A stretch of 64,000 nucleotides of DNA from Turicibacter faecis (GTDB lineage Bacteria > Bacillota_I > Bacilli_A > MOL361 > Turicibacteraceae), in the NCBI RefSeq assembly GCF_037076425.1, contig NZ_AP028127.1, forward strand, positions 1,332,001-1,396,000. The letters are read 5' to 3'. The position numbers and the translations under genes were made by a program. Below, piece after piece: positions 8,316 through 18,536 of the stretch. The notes under the pieces are model-generated. The model was not told the DNA's origin. It was given only the letters and a program-made list of their open reading frames with translations, and searched no databases. Positions within the stretch are counted from its first letter, which is position 1. Each line of letters begins with the position of its first letter.

Positions 8316-11051
8316 TTATCCATTAACGACTTCTGAACAACGGTTACAAATTCCCGCTTCATCGATATCATCTACAATTAACCAACAACGTGCACATGTA
8401 TGCCCTTCTGCTGCTTCGACGATAACCGATAATCCATCAAATTGTAACGCTTGATCTGGCGCCTGACCTTCTTCGATGACTAAGTCAGACACAATGAAAA
8501 TTTGTTTTAAATCAGCGTTTAATGATTCTAATAATGCTTTCTTCGATGCGTCTGGATATAAATGCAATGATGCATTTAATGATTTACCAATAACCTTTTC
8601 ATTACGCGCAATTTCTAATGCTTTTAACACGTCATGGCGTAAGGCTAATAATTGGTTCCATTTTGCCGATACCTCATCCGCATTTTCATACAATTTAACC
8701 TCCGGCATATCTGTTAAGTACACAGATACCTCAGTGCTTCCTGGAATATATGAATAAACTTCATCCGCCGTATGAGGAATAACTGGTGCAAGTAATCGTA
8801 CTAAATCGCAAACATGATGGTATAATACCGACTGAATTGAACGTCGTGCGTGGCTATCTTTTGCATCAATGTATAAAATATCCTTTGTAAAATCTAAATA
8901 AAAGGCGCTTAAATCATTTGAAATATAGTTGTTAATTGATTTAAAGACATCATCAAAACGATATTCCTCGTATGCTGCCTTTAATTCAGCTGTTAATTCA
9001 TTTAAACGAATCATCATAAATTGATCCACTTCGTTTAAAGAGTCATAATCTAATAAATCTGTTTCAGGATTAAAATCATTTAAGTTCCCTAATAAGAATC
9101 TAAATGTATTACGCATTTTACGATAGCTTTCAGAAACTTGTTTTATTAAATCTTCAGAAATACGTACATCTGCCTGATAATCAACTGAGGCTACCCACAA
9201 TCTTACAATATCTGCTCCATACGTGTTAATTAATTTTAATGGATCCACTGTGTTTCCAATCGATTTAGACATTTTGCGTCCTTGTCCATCAAGTACGAAT
9301 CCATGACTCACAACAGTTTTATACGGTGCTTTTCCTGTCATTGCAACTCCCGTTGAAAGAGAAGAGTTAAACCATCCTCGATACTGATCTGAACCTTCTA
9401 AATATAAATCAGCTGGATATGGTAAGCCACGCTCTACTAAAACGCCGTGGTGAGATGATCCTGAGTCAAACCACACATCCATGATATCCATTTCTTTTCT
9501 GAATTTTCCATTTGGGCTTCCAGGGTGAGTAAATCCTTCCGGTAATAAAGCTTCAGCCTCTAACTCAAACCAGATATTTGAACCTTTTTCACGGAATAAG
9601 TTAGCCACGTGGTTAATCACAGCCTCATCTAAAATAGCCTCACCATTTTCCGCATAAAAAACAGGAATTGGAACTCCCCAAACACGTTGTCGTGAAATAC
9701 ACCAATCTGCACGATCCTTAATCATATTTCCTAATCGCACTTCTCCCCATGATGGTAACCATTTTACTTCCTTAATTTGTTCCATCATTTGAGGCTTTAA
9801 TGCTTCGATTGAAGCAAACCATTGTTCCGTTGCACGGAAGATAATAGGTTTTTTTGTACGCCAATCATGTGGGTAAGAGTGAGTAATAAACTTTAATCCA
9901 AGTAACGCACCATTTTCCTCTAGCTTTTGTCCTACAGCTTTATTCGCATCTTCATAGTATAATCCTTCGAATTCCAATGCTTCTTTTGTCATATAGCCGC
10001 GATGATCAACTGGACATAAAACTTCTAAATTATATTTACGTCCTACGTTAAAATCGTCTTCCCCGTGTCCTGGAGCCGTATGAACAAGACCTGTCCCAGC
10101 TTCTAGTGTGACATGATCCCCTAAGATTAACAATGATTCACGATCAAAAATTGGGTGTTTTGCGGTCATATATTCAAAGTCTGACCCTTTATGTGTTGCA
10201 ACAATCTCATAATTATCCCAATTAAATTCTTCAGCTAAAGATTTAACAAGCTCTTTAGCAACAATAAACTTACGTCCTGAAACAGCTACTGTCGCATACT
10301 CTAAATCTGCATTGACACAGATCGCTAGATTTCCTGGAATCGTCCAAGGTGTTGTTGTCCAAATGACAAACTCTTCATCACCTGACAGAATATCTTTTCC
10401 ATCCACCACCTTAAAGGCAACATAAATAGATGGTGATTTCTTATCATGGTATTCAATTTCTGCCTCTGCTAGCGCTGTTTCCGATGACGGTGACCAATAG
10501 ATAGGCTTTAATCCCTTATAAATCAAACCATCTTTCACCATTTTACCAAACACTTTAATTTGCTCAGCTTCAAACTCCTTTTGTAATGTAATATAAGGAT
10601 TGTCCCAGTCACCTAATACACCTAGACGTTTAAATTGTGTTTTTTGTCCTTCTACTTGTTCTAAGGCATATTGTTGGCATAATTCACGGAATTCTGCTAC
10701 TGTTTTTTCTTTACGATTAATTTTTTTATTATTTGTTAACGCCTGCTCAATAGGTAATCCATGTGTATCCCAACCCGGAATATAAGGAGAATAAAAACCA
10801 TTCATATTTTTATAACGAATAATAAAATCTTTTAATATTTTATTCATCGCATGACCCATGTGAATATTTCCATTTGCATATGGAGGCCCATCGTGTAAAA
10901 CAAACGGTGTTTTATCTTTATTTTTATCTAATACACGTTGATAAATCTTTTCATCATACCACTTTTGTTCAATTTGTGGTTCTCGTTTAGGAAGATTCCC
11001 ACGCATTGGGAAATCTGTTTTAGGCATTAATAACGTTTCTTTTAATTCCAT
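8316..11051 (-). CDS. ileS: Isoleucyl-tRNA synthetase
   Basis: It charges tRNA-Ile with isoleucine. It is a class I synthetase with HIGH-type motif [11 protein letters not shown] near residue 55, KMSKSIGN near residue 590, a CP1 editing domain between them ([10 protein letters not shown]) and a C-terminal zinc site CARCW...CNRCSEV. Start placed at 11051 (911 residues), where AAAGGGG lies upstream; an upstream in-frame start at 11090 lies in the leader. A T-box leader controls it. It closes the ylm/divIVA end of the division cluster, as in Bacillus. Confidence 0.97.
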   Translation of the reverse strand: MELKETLLMPKTDFPMRGNLPKREPQIEQKWYDEKIYQRVLDKNKDKTPFVLHDGPPYANGNIHMGHAMNKILKDFIIRYKNMNGFYSPYIPGWDTHGLPIEQALTNNKKINRKEKTVAEFRELCQQYALEQVEGQKTQFKRLGVLGDWDNPYITLQKEFEAEQIKVFGKMVKDGLIYKGLKPIYWSPSSETALAEAEIEYHDKKSPSIYVAFKVVDGKDILSGDEEFVIWTTTPWTIPGNLAICVNADLEYATVAVSGRKFIVAKELVKSLAEEFNWDNYEIVATHKGSDFEYMTAKHPIFDRESLLILGDHVTLEAGTGLVHTAPGHGEDDFNVGRKYNLEVLCPVDHRGYMTKEALEFEGLYYEDANKAVGQKLEENGALLGLKFITHSYPHDWRTKKPIIFRATEQWFASIEALKPQMMEQIKEVKWLPSWGEVRLGNMIKDRADWCISRQRVWGVPIPVFYAENGEAILDEAVINHVANLFREKGSNIWFELEAEALLPEGFTHPGSPNGKFRKEMDIMDVWFDSGSSHHGVLVERGLPYPADLYLEGSDQYRGWFNSSLSTGVAMTGKAPYKTVVSHGFVLDGQGRKMSKSIGNTVDPLKLINTYGADIVRLWVASVDYQADVRISEDLIKQVSESYRKMRNTFRFLLGNLNDFNPETDLLDYDSLNEVDQFMMIRLNELTAELKAAYEEYRFDDVFKSINNYISNDLSAFYLDFTKDILYIDAKDSHARRSIQSVLYHHVCDLVRLLAPVIPHTADEVYSYIPGSTEVSVYLTDMPEVKLYENADEVSAKWNQLLALRHDVLKALEIARNEKVIGKSLNASLHLYPDASKKALLESLNADLKQIFIVSDLVIEEGQAPDQALQFDGLSVIVEAAEGHTCARCWLIVDDIDEAGICNRCSEVVNG

Positions 11052-11094
11052 CGTACAATTACCCCTTTTTATCTTTTTATATAGTTTCATGAGA

Positions 11095-11310
11095 ATAAAA
11101 AAAACTTTTCATCACCTAAGGACGAAAAGTTTCGTGGTACCACCTTAATTCACAGTAAAAAAATAAAAGTTTTACTGCCTCTTACCATTTATCGCATGGA
11201 TAACGTCATGCTTTTTATTCACATGAAAGCTCCTGGATGATTCTATATTATCCTTTTTGCCGATCTTTCACCGTCATCGACTCGCTGAAAAAAAGTTGAT
11301 ATTATAGCAT
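11095..11310 (-). promoter_or_regulatory. T-box leader of ileS with its promoter
   Basis: The conserved T-box core, read AAGGTGGTACCACG on the minus strand, lies at 11133-11146. It is followed by a terminator hairpin (arms 11102-11110 and 11124-11132, then a U run). A further stem (CAGTAAAA arm) lies just upstream at about 11153-11178. A TATAAT -10 near 11301-11306 would start the leader. Uncharged tRNA-Ile should pair with UGGN and favour the antiterminator. I could not assign the specifier codon; two ATC triplets lie in the Stem I region. Confidence 0.9.
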
Positions 11311-11384
11311 GGCCCACTCATCGCTCATATTTACTATATTTGTATATCATTTTAAATAAAAACGATATAAAAATCAACATATTT

Positions 11385-11801
11385 TTAGTTTTTTCTAAAA
11401 CAATTTCGAATGTCATCCACTTTTGTATTTAAAAAATCAATCAGTTCATCTTTAATTTGCAATTGTTGTTGTTCAAAAATTGCTGTTTCATCAATTATTC
11501 TTTCTACATCTTCCATCGCCTGTTCAATCATTACCTTAGAGATTTTTTCTGTTTCTTGAATAATTTTAAGTGCATCTCGCTTCGCGTGGTTCTTTAATGT
11601 TTCAATTTGTTCTAATTCATTTTTTAAGTGCGATTGAGAAGCCTGTTGCATGAGTTGAACTTCTTTTTTTAAAGATTTATTTTGATTCTCTAGCGATTCA
11701 ATTTGTTCAATTAATAAACAAAAGACACGATAAAGTTCTTCATCTGAGAACTTCTCCCACGATTTTTTCATCTGAACTTTTAACATTTCTGCCGGTGTCA
11801 T
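11385..11801 (-). CDS. Divergent DivIVA-like coiled-coil protein
   Basis: The 138-residue protein is mostly coiled coil. Position (between ylmH and ileS) is exactly that of divIVA in Firmicutes. The N terminus (MTPAEMLKVQMKKSW...DEELYRVF) keeps the spacing of the DivIVA membrane-binding segment LTPxDIxxxxF...DEVxxFL, but most signature residues have changed. DivIVA recruits division and chromosome-anchoring proteins to curved membrane. Whether this shortened form does so is unknown. The ATG follows TAGGGGGAAAG. Confidence 0.6.
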   Translation of the reverse strand: MTPAEMLKVQMKKSWEKFSDEELYRVFCLLIEQIESLENQNKSLKKEVQLMQQASQSHLKNELEQIETLKNHAKRDALKIIQETEKISKVMIEQAMEDVERIIDETAIFEQQQLQIKDELIDFLNTKVDDIRNCFRKN

Positions 11802-11815
11802 GTCTTTCCCCCTAA

Positions 11816-12586
11816 CTACACTACTTTTCCTACGATAACAATTTTTCGTCCACTTTTAGTTTGCGATTTAATTTCCAATAGTTTATAGCGTCCATAACGT
11901 TTAATTGAAATCATATCTCCAATGTGACATTCCTTAGAATGATTTTGCTCGACCTTAAAGTTATGTTGAATATTGCCTTGCTTGATTGATTCGGACGTAA
12001 ACGAACGTGACTCCTTCGTTAACGCACAGACAATAACGTCTAACCTCATTGATGAAACGATTATTTCACGTCTTTCATAGGTTTCAATACGCTCTAATTC
12101 ATTTATTTTTTTCTTCACCAGACTAATCGAGTGTCTTCCAACCTTGACTAAGGCTTGCTCAATAAAAGGTGCCATCTCCTCACATACGGCTAGGAAGATT
12201 CTCTTATCTGCTAATATTAAAATATCACCGATAATCTGTCTTTCAATTCCTAAGGACATGATTGTCCCCAATACTTGAGGGTGTCTCAGATCCACCATTT
12301 TATGGGCGTATCTCACTTCATACCCTATGACTGTATAACTAAAATCTTGGTCGTTTAGATAAGTTGGAATCAATATAGCCCGCTTTCTTTCTGCATTTTT
12401 AAATCCACCAATCCATTGAACCTCAACATCAGAAAACTCATTTACTAGCATCTGAACAATTTCCTGTTCTCGAGGCGTTAAAAATTTCGTTGTCTTTAGT
12501 TGATAGCCTTCATAGACTTGGTGGATTAAATCTTCCATCCTTACTATAAAACCGTGCTCCTCTTTTTTAAAATGAGCTAAATTCAT
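11816..12586 (-). CDS. ylmH: YlmH family S4-domain RNA-binding protein
   Basis: A 256-residue protein with the YlmH N-terminal domain (FLTPREQEIV near residue 38) and a C-terminal S4-like RNA-binding region (SMRLDVIVCAL from about residue 180, then GDMISIKRYGRYK). YlmH relatives bind ribosomes or peptidyl-tRNA complexes in ribosome rescue. It overlaps the upstream ylmG stop by 4 bases (ATGA), with no strong ribosome site of its own, so translational coupling is likely. Confidence 0.9.
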   Translation of the reverse strand: MNLAHFKKEEHGFIVRMEDLIHQVYEGYQLKTTKFLTPREQEIVQMLVNEFSDVEVQWIGGFKNAERKRAILIPTYLNDQDFSYTVIGYEVRYAHKMVDLRHPQVLGTIMSLGIERQIIGDILILADKRIFLAVCEEMAPFIEQALVKVGRHSISLVKKKINELERIETYERREIIVSSMRLDVIVCALTKESRSFTSESIKQGNIQHNFKVEQNHSKECHIGDMISIKRYGRYKLLEIKSQTKSGRKIVIVGKVV

Positions 12587-12837
12587 AGTAAAATATTTAT
12601 TAGACCTTGCATCGCAAACTCCAATACGATAAATGCGACAATCGGTGAAAAATCAAACATTCCCAGCGGTGGAATAATTTTTCTAAAAATTGATAAATAC
12701 GGTTCGACAACTGCACCTATTGCACGTCCAATCTGTGTCGAGCGAGTTTCTGGAATCCAACTCATAAAAATATAGATCAACATTAAAAATTGATAAATCC
12801 CTAAAACTGATCTAAATAGTAATATGATGTATGTCAT
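12583..12837 (-). CDS. ylmG: YggT family membrane protein (YlmG)
   Basis: An 84-residue protein with two hydrophobic helices separated by a short segment containing SWIPETRSTQIG and EPYLSIFRKIIPP, both YggT family hallmarks. YlmG lies between sepF and ylmH in most Firmicutes and is tied genetically to division and envelope organisation. It has a GAGGAG ribosome site. Confidence 0.93.
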   Translation of the reverse strand: MTYIILLFRSVLGIYQFLMLIYIFMSWIPETRSTQIGRAIGAVVEPYLSIFRKIIPPLGMFDFSPIVAFIVLEFAMQGLINILL

Positions 12838-12842
12838 ATCTA

Positions 12843-13343
12843 TTACTCCTCTATTTCTTGATGAGGCTCGTTCATTGTTACTTGACCCTCAGTTTCTACA
12901 CTCTTTGGTGTACATAAAAATAAATTTGTTCCCACACGTTTGATATCTCCATCAATCGCATAAATTGTTCCACTTAAGAAATCAACCACACGCTTCGCTT
13001 GAGATTTTTCTAAACGTTGAAGGTTAATAAAAACTGGATAGTTTTCTTTTAAACAATCCGCAATATCCTGAGCATCAGAATACTCATTTGGTTCGCGAAT
13101 AATTACTTTATTTAAATTACTATCAAATTTTAATCGATTTAATTCATTATTCATTGGCGTCACAACACTCTTTCCTTTACTCGTTGATGTATGAGTGGCG
13201 TTTGAAACAACCGTTAAATCAGGTTTAGGCAGCGGTGCCGGCTTAATAACTTCTGGCTCTTCAAACTCCTCTTCAAAATCATCCATTTCATATTCCTCTT
13301 CGTCTATTCCCATCATTGTTTTAAGCTTATCTTTAAAACTCAT
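12843..13343 (-). CDS. sepF: Cell division protein SepF
   Basis: SepF links FtsZ polymers to the membrane and organises them. The 166 residues have an N-terminal amphipathic membrane-binding helix (MSFKDKLKTMMG), an acidic linker and the C-terminal SepF core (VIIREPNEYSDAQDIADCL, then VNLQR-like VFINLQRLEKSQAKRVVDFLSGTIYA, written here in two parts of one domain). A strong AGGAGGAG ribosome site precedes the ATG. Confidence 0.95.
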   Translation of the reverse strand: MSFKDKLKTMMGIDEEEYEMDDFEEEFEEPEVIKPAPLPKPDLTVVSNATHTSTSKGKSVVTPMNNELNRLKFDSNLNKVIIREPNEYSDAQDIADCLKENYPVFINLQRLEKSQAKRVVDFLSGTIYAIDGDIKRVGTNLFLCTPKSVETEGQVTMNEPHQEIEE

Positions 13344-13387
13344 CTTCTTCTCCTCCTATAATTATTTGTGTTTGTGTCTGAAATATA

Positions 13388-14047
13388 CTAGTCTTGAAAT
13401 AAAATGGATCCGAGTCTTATATGCGTTGCCCCTTCCTCAATGGCAATCATATAATCTTGACTCATTCCCATCGATAAGCGATCGCAAGTTACTCCCCCTT
13501 GGTTTAACGTTGCAATCTTTTCCTGTAATTGCTTCAAACCTTTAAAGCAGCGACGTATCACAGTTGGATCATCGGTATTCGGCGCCATGGTCATTAATCC
13601 AACAACTTTTATCATTGGGTACGATTTTAACGCCTCTAAAAATGAAATTACCTCATCCACATCAATTCCATGCTTACTCTCCTCTTTACTAACGTTGACT
13701 TGAATAAAGCAAGGTAATGGTTCCCGACGGTATTTTTGTATTTCCTTTGCCAACGATAAACGGTCGAGCGAATGGAGACAAGAAATTTCGTTAATAACCT
13801 CTTTTACTTTACGTGATTGTAGGGTTCCAATAAAATGCCACTCTATTGGTAAAGATATCTGTGATTTTTTCTCAAGCAGCGCATCTACACGATTTTCCCC
13901 CATCATTGTAATTCCACAAGCAAAAAGGTCCTTAATTTGTTGCACACCCACATACTTTGTTGCTGCAACAATATTTACATTTCGTCCATCAGCAGCAACC
14001 AATTCAATATTTCGTCGCACCTTGTCGACATTTTTAGAAATATTCAT
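13388..14047 (-). CDS. ylmE: YggS/YlmE family PLP-binding homeostasis protein
   Basis: It binds pyridoxal phosphate and buffers vitamin B6 and amino-acid metabolism; no enzymatic activity is known in the family. The PLP lysine lies in NIVAATKYV near residue 30. HFIGTLQSRK and MGMSQDYMIAIEEGATHIRLGS are diagnostic. Start chosen at the ATG at 14047 (219 residues). An in-frame GTG at 14056 lies inside the AGGTGG ribosome site and is unlikely. It is upstream of sepF in the ylm run. Confidence 0.95.
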   Translation of the reverse strand: MNISKNVDKVRRNIELVAADGRNVNIVAATKYVGVQQIKDLFACGITMMGENRVDALLEKKSQISLPIEWHFIGTLQSRKVKEVINEISCLHSLDRLSLAKEIQKYRREPLPCFIQVNVSKEESKHGIDVDEVISFLEALKSYPMIKVVGLMTMAPNTDDPTVIRRCFKGLKQLQEKIATLNQGGVTCDRLSMGMSQDYMIAIEEGATHIRLGSILFQD

Positions 14048-14183
14048 ACTATCCACCTATCAATTCATAATATTACTGCATGATACTATAAATTATACCA
14101 TAATTCATAGGGAATGGAAAATTTTTTTCTTCTCCTTTGCGGATATTATTTGATTACCCACTTCGACACCCTTCTGTAAACTT

Positions 14184-14217
14184 AAAAAGGAAAGGACAAC
14201 ACGGCCCTTTCCTTTTT
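14184..14217. terminator. Terminator after the ylmC-type gene
   Basis: A 12-bp stem (14184-14195 with 14206-14217), A- and T-rich at both bases, ends the ylmC-type transcript on the minus strand. Confidence 0.85.
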
Positions 14218-14242
14218 TATTCCGTTGCAGATTTACTTTTCA

Positions 14243-14512
14243 CTAAAATTCGTTCAATTGTTGAGCCACATTAACGATAATAACATCCTCTCCAATTTTT
14301 AAAATTTGATTCCACGGAACGACAACTGATGCCTCATCTTTAGAAAAAAAACTAACAAATTTCATTGACGGTTGAACTGTAATTGCGATAATTTGTCCAG
14401 AGTTCGTATCAATTCTTAAGCTAGATACAAAACCAATTCGCTCACCTGTCACCACATTAATGACATCCTTCTCTTCAATATCACTTAAAGTCATAATTGA
14501 ATCTTTCATCAT
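14243..14512 (-). CDS. YlmC/YmxH family PRC-barrel protein
   Basis: A small protein with one PRC-barrel fold (KDVINVVTGERIGFV, then VVVPWNQILKIGEDVIIV), the pattern of the YlmC/YmxH sporulation-associated family. It lies next to sigG, as ylmC often does. The strongest ribosome site, AAAGGTGGGGG, sits just before two adjacent ATGs at 14512 and 14509, so I start there (89 residues). An upstream ATG at 14542 with AAGAAGGAC is a real alternative. Function is unknown. Confidence 0.75.
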   Translation of the reverse strand: MMKDSIMTLSDIEEKDVINVVTGERIGFVSSLRIDTNSGQIIAITVQPSMKFVSFFSKDEASVVVPWNQILKIGEDVIIVNVAQQLNEF

Positions 14513-14631
14513 TTCCCCCACCTTTATATCCATGTAATTCATTTTATGTCCTTCTTTTCAGAAATATGTAAGCTATCCCTATTTATCTACTCTGATGAAA
14601 GCCTATAAATAATAACCACGTGATTTTCATC

Positions 14632-14674
14632 AAAAAAAGTGTGCTAAGGGCTATTCCCTTTACACACTTTTTTT
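14632..14674 (-). terminator. sigG terminator
   Basis: A long hairpin with 12-bp outer arms (14632-14643 with 14663-14674) and an inner GGG/CCC stem. A and T runs lie at the base on both strands. Confidence 0.85.
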
Positions 14675-14699
14675 GAATGAAGCAACAACAAAAGTTAAA

Positions 14700-15479
14700 T
14701 TAACTTTTCATCATTTCTTCCATGGTATGTAACGCATTCTTTTCTAATCTTGACACCTGGGCCTGAGAAATTCCAATTTCGGCGGCAATTTCCATTTGTG
14801 TTTTTCCCATAAAGTATCGATCATGAATAATCCGTTTCTCACGACGACCTAATCGCTTAAACCCTTCTTCTAACATTAACTTAGCACTCCATTTTTCATC
14901 CGTAATACTATCATCTTTAATTTGATCAATTAAATGGATGGTATCTCCTCCGTCATTATAAATAGGGGAGAAAATAGAAACCGGATCTGAAATAGCCTCT
15001 ACTGATAACACAACGTCAATGGGTTCCACACCGATTGCCTTAGCGATTTCCTCATTCGTTGGGTCACGTTGCAATTCAATCGACAATTGATCTTTCATCT
15101 GTAACACTTTATATGCAGTATCACGTAATGAACGAGAGACGCGTAAAGAATTATTATCACGTAAATAACGTCGAATCTCACCAATAATCATAGGCACAGC
15201 ATAAGTAGAAAATTTAACTTCATGAGATAAATCAAAGTGATCAATAGCTTTCATTAAACCTAGACAACCAACTTGAAATAAATCGTCTAAATTTTCTCCC
15301 CTATGATTAAATTTTTTTATAATACTTAATACGAGTCGTAAATTCCCCTTAATGAGGGCTTCACGAGCATCCATATCACCACTTTGAAACTTTTTAAATA
15401 ATTCAATCATTTCTGCATTTGTTAGTACTTCTAACTTTGATGTATCGACTCCGACAATATCAACTTTATGTTTGGACAT
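14700..15479 (-). CDS. sigG: Sporulation sigma factor SigG
   Basis: SigG directs late forespore transcription. The 259-residue protein follows the Bacillus SigG pattern from the N terminus (KVDIVGVDTSKL) through region 2 (DDLFQVGCLGLMKAIDHFDL, FSTYAVPMIIGEIRRYLRDN), region 3 (YNDGGDTIHLIDQI) and region 4 (KTQMEIAAEIGISQAQVSRLE). It lies just after sigE as in Bacillus. A strong GGAGGGA site precedes the ATG. Confidence 0.97.
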   Translation of the reverse strand: MSKHKVDIVGVDTSKLEVLTNAEMIELFKKFQSGDMDAREALIKGNLRLVLSIIKKFNHRGENLDDLFQVGCLGLMKAIDHFDLSHEVKFSTYAVPMIIGEIRRYLRDNNSLRVSRSLRDTAYKVLQMKDQLSIELQRDPTNEEIAKAIGVEPIDVVLSVEAISDPVSIFSPIYNDGGDTIHLIDQIKDDSITDEKWSAKLMLEEGFKRLGRREKRIIHDRYFMGKTQMEIAAEIGISQAQVSRLEKNALHTMEEMMKS

Positions 15480-15584
15480 GATGGTCCCTCCTGTTGCACT
15501 ACATTGTTCCTACACAGAAGTATGAGCAACATCATGTCAAATCATTCATAAATTATCATTTTATTGTCATTTTCTTTCGACACA

Positions 15585-16295
15585 TTATTTTATTTTTAAA
15601 ACCTCTTTACGGATCTTATCAATAATTTTCTTTTCTAATCGCGAAATGTACGACTGTGAAATATCTAACTTTTGTGCAACTTCTTTTTGTGTTAAAGGCT
15701 CTTCTCCACATAATCCAAATCGCATATACATGATCTCACGCTCGCGTCTTTTTAGGCGATTAATAGCATCAAATACGAGTTGTCTTTCAACATCTTCTTC
15801 AATATCTTTATAGACCTCATTTTCCTCAGTTCCTAAAATATCAGATAAGAGTAATTCATTTCCATCCCAATCTACATTTAATGGTTCGTCTAAAGAAACT
15901 TCATGTCGAATTCTGTTCGTCTTTCGTAAATGCATTAAAATCTCATTTTCTATACATCTAGACGCGTAAGTGGCTAACTTAATATTTTTATCCATCTTAA
16001 ACGTCTGCACTCCCTTAATCAGGCCTAATGTCCCAATACTGATCAAATCCTCTAGATTAACACCTGAACTTTCAAATTTCTTCGCAATATATACCACTAA
16101 TCTTAAATTATGTTCGATTAATGTTTGTCTCGCCAGCTCGTCCCCTTCTTGAAAGTTAGTTAAAACCCTGAATTCTTCCTCCTTAGATAAAGGCTCTGGT
16201 AGTGTTTCATTTCCTCTAATATAGTTTACGTAATTTTTCTTTCGTTTACTAATCTTTTCAAACCATTTAATAAAGAACATCATTAAAGCCTGCAT
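15585..16295 (-). CDS. sigE: Sporulation sigma factor SigE (pro-sigma E)
   Basis: SigE directs early mother-cell transcription. The 236-residue protein has an N-terminal pro-segment of about 30 residues (hydrophobic [10 protein letters not shown] then basic KRKKNYVNY) as cleaved by SpoIIGA. It then has sigma regions 2 ([34 protein letters not shown]) and 4 ([20 protein letters not shown]). [16 protein letters not shown] is strongly SigE-specific. It lies 28 bp downstream of spoIIGA, so cotranscription is expected. Confidence 0.97.
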   Translation of the reverse strand: MQALMMFFIKWFEKISKRKKNYVNYIRGNETLPEPLSKEEEFRVLTNFQEGDELARQTLIEHNLRLVVYIAKKFESSGVNLEDLISIGTLGLIKGVQTFKMDKNIKLATYASRCIENEILMHLRKTNRIRHEVSLDEPLNVDWDGNELLLSDILGTEENEVYKDIEEDVERQLVFDAINRLKRREREIMYMRFGLCGEEPLTQKEVAQKLDISQSYISRLEKKIIDKIRKEVLKIK

Positions 16296-16323
16296 GTCAT
16301 CTCCCCCTTGACTCCCAATCCAT

Positions 16324-17097
16324 CTAGATACTTCTTACTATACTTGGTTGAAGTAAAAAATCGTATTCATAAAATTGATTTTCTACAACCCCTATGAGCA
16401 CATTCTGTATCACCTTATCATTAATTAATAACAGTGTCGGTTTAAAAACTAACAATCTCTGTTGATCATCATTTATGACCGAGTAACCAGTCGACCATGA
16501 TGAGATCGATTGCCTATTCAAGAATTCTTCAATCTCCCCTAAACAAAGCATCTCTTTTGGAACCATCATAATAGGTAATGCTGTTTTTTCATCTGTTAAA
16601 TGATTCCCGGTATCAACGAATCCACTCCCCTTTAGCTCAGTTGATCCACAAAAAATACGCACCTCATAAATAAACTGGTCAATTAACTGCTGACTATTTA
16701 ACCAGCGAACCTTTAAGATATATATTAATGTCACAACAAACGAAAGCACCATTAAAACACAAATATATGGAACAATTGTTAAATCAAATTTAATAAAATG
16801 ACTAATCGTATAAATAGAACCACTTAAAATAAAACTCAAGCAATAAAAATATAAGGTTTTGGTAATAAACCCTTTAAGATTCCCCTTTGAAAAGACAATG
16901 AGTAAAACAACAATTGGAACACCGCCTGCTAATGCGGTAAAGTCTATCATGAATAACATAGCACTCAGTACTAGACTACTCAAAAGTCCCAAACTTAAGC
17001 GGGAGAGCTTCATTCTTTCTTCAGTTAAGATGGCTACACCATTTAAAATGAGATAGTCGTAAATTAAATTTTGAATGATGAACAAATCTAGGTACAT
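16324..17097 (-). CDS. spoIIGA: Sporulation aspartic protease SpoIIGA
   Basis: A membrane protease that activates pro-SigE at the septum after a forespore signal. About five hydrophobic helices fill the first 145 residues. A cytosolic domain with the aspartic-protease motif GFVDTGNHL near residue 160 follows. At 257 residues it is shorter than B. subtilis SpoIIGA (about 309). The ribosome site is GGGGGGAG. Its promoter region has the hallmarks of spoIIG. Confidence 0.93.
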   Translation of the reverse strand: MYLDLFIIQNLIYDYLILNGVAILTEERMKLSRLSLGLLSSLVLSAMLFMIDFTALAGGVPIVVLLIVFSKGNLKGFITKTLYFYCLSFILSGSIYTISHFIKFDLTIVPYICVLMVLSFVVTLIYILKVRWLNSQQLIDQFIYEVRIFCGSTELKGSGFVDTGNHLTDEKTALPIMMVPKEMLCLGEIEEFLNRQSISSWSTGYSVINDDQQRLLVFKPTLLLINDKVIQNVLIGVVENQFYEYDFLLQPSIVRSI

Positions 17098-17137
17098 CTA
17101 TATCTCCCCCCTTTTCTATCCCCTCGATTACCTCTAC

Positions 17138-17170
17138 ATTTTATCCAAAACCATGTGTAAAATCTGTCAA
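17138..17170 (-). promoter_or_regulatory. Candidate spoIIG promoter with extended spacing
   Basis: On the minus strand TTGACA (17165-17170) and TAAAAT (17138-17143) are separated by 21 bp, far above the usual 17. The B. subtilis spoIIG promoter is known for a 22-bp spacer that makes it depend on Spo0A. Two 0A-box-like sequences (consensus TTYGACAAA, about 7 of 9 each) lie at the -35 and just upstream (TTGAACAAA). Inference from sequence only. Confidence 0.6.
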
Positions 17171-17335
17171 TTCTTTGTTCAATCCTGACTTTATTTAGAA
17201 AAAATAACCACTAATTTTGCTTCTTTTTAACAATCGACGTATAAAATAAAGGGGATTTTCTATAATAATATTAAAAATATTTATTTAAAGTCTCTTAGAT
17301 AATCACGCAGTTCAAACGAACTATGTCTACATAAA

Positions 17336-17361
17336 AAAAAGAGAGACATAGCTCTCTTTTT
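17336..17361 (-). terminator. ftsZ terminator
   Basis: A short GAGAG/CTCTC hairpin with A and T runs on either side overlaps the ftsZ stop codon region. It separates ftsZ from the spoIIG promoter. Confidence 0.75.
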
Positions 17362-18508
17362 ATTTATAACGATTCATTAACCAGTTAGGGATCATTTCAA
17401 CATTATCCCCACCGAATGGTTGACGTTTAGGTTGTGATGGTTTTGGTTGCTCCGGTGTTGTTGGAGCTTCTTGCTCCGCTTGTGGTGTAGTTGTCTTTTT
17501 ATTTCTATTATCACCAATTAACATTTCTACCGGTTTTGCTGTTGCATTTGTTTCATCAAATCCAGTCGCAATAACCGTTACAATTAAATCTTCCCCTAAA
17601 TCAGGATTAATTGTAGCACCATAAATAATATTAATTTCTGTTGTTGAGGCATCACGAATTGTTCGTAAAGCTTCATCAACTTCAAATAAGGCAATATCCA
17701 TTCCACCTGAAATATTAATAATAGCATCTGTTGCCCCATCAATATCATTTTCTAATAATGGACTCGCAATCGCTTTTTTCGCCGCCTCTGTTGCACGATT
17801 TTCACCTGTTCCTAAACCAATTCCCATAATAGCTGATCCCTTATTATGCATAACTGTTTTTACATCGGCGAAATCGAGGTTAATTAAACCTGGAACGGCA
17901 ATAATTTCTGAAATTCCTTGAACACCTTGACGTAAAACGTTATCCGCTTCGCGGAATGCTTCTAACATTGGAGTCGTACGATCTACAATTTGTAATAATC
18001 GATCATTAGGAACAGAAATTAATGTATCAACATTCGCCTTTAGTTCTGCAATACCGCGTAAAGCAAAATCTGTTCGGCGTTTTCCTTCAAATGTAAACGG
18101 GCGTGTAATAATTCCTACCGTTAAAGCTCCACTTTCTTTTGCAGCTTTGGCAATAACAGGTGCTGCACCAGTTCCTGTTCCTCCACCCATTCCGCAAGTA
18201 ATGAAGACCATGTCGGCTCCCTTTACTAACTCTTTTAATTCACTTAAATTTTCTTCAGCTGCATGTTGTCCAACCTCTGGATTCCCTCCTGCGCCTAATC
18301 CGCGTGTTAAATCACGTCCGATTTGAAATTTACGATCTGCAATTGCTAAATTTAACGCTTGTGCATCCGTATTAACAACGACAAACTCTACTCCTTGCAC
18401 ATCATTTTCAATCATACGATTCACGGCATTACTTCCACCGCCACCTACACCTACAACAATAATTCTTGGGGCATATGTAAATTCATTTCCAAATCCGAAA
18501 CCTTCCAT
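17360..18508 (-). CDS. ftsZ: Cell division protein FtsZ
   Basis: The tubulin homologue that forms the division ring. The 382 residues have the GTP-binding signature [13 protein letters not shown] near residue 107, the T7-loop region [11 protein letters not shown], a variable Pro/Thr/Gln-rich linker and the conserved C-terminal peptide ([13 protein letters not shown]) that contacts FtsA and SepF. Length and start are standard. ftsA lies upstream with 28 bp between. Confidence 0.98.
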   Translation of the reverse strand: MEGFGFGNEFTYAPRIIVVGVGGGGSNAVNRMIENDVQGVEFVVVNTDAQALNLAIADRKFQIGRDLTRGLGAGGNPEVGQHAAEENLSELKELVKGADMVFITCGMGGGTGTGAAPVIAKAAKESGALTVGIITRPFTFEGKRRTDFALRGIAELKANVDTLISVPNDRLLQIVDRTTPMLEAFREADNVLRQGVQGISEIIAVPGLINLDFADVKTVMHNKGSAIMGIGLGTGENRATEAAKKAIASPLLENDIDGATDAIINISGGMDIALFEVDEALRTIRDASTTEINIIYGATINPDLGEDLIVTVIATGFDETNATAKPVEMLIGDNRNKKTTTPQAEQEAPTTPEQPKPSQPKRQPFGGDNVEMIPNWLMNRYK

Positions 18509-18536
18509 CCCTGAAACCTCCTCTTTCCTTTTACTT

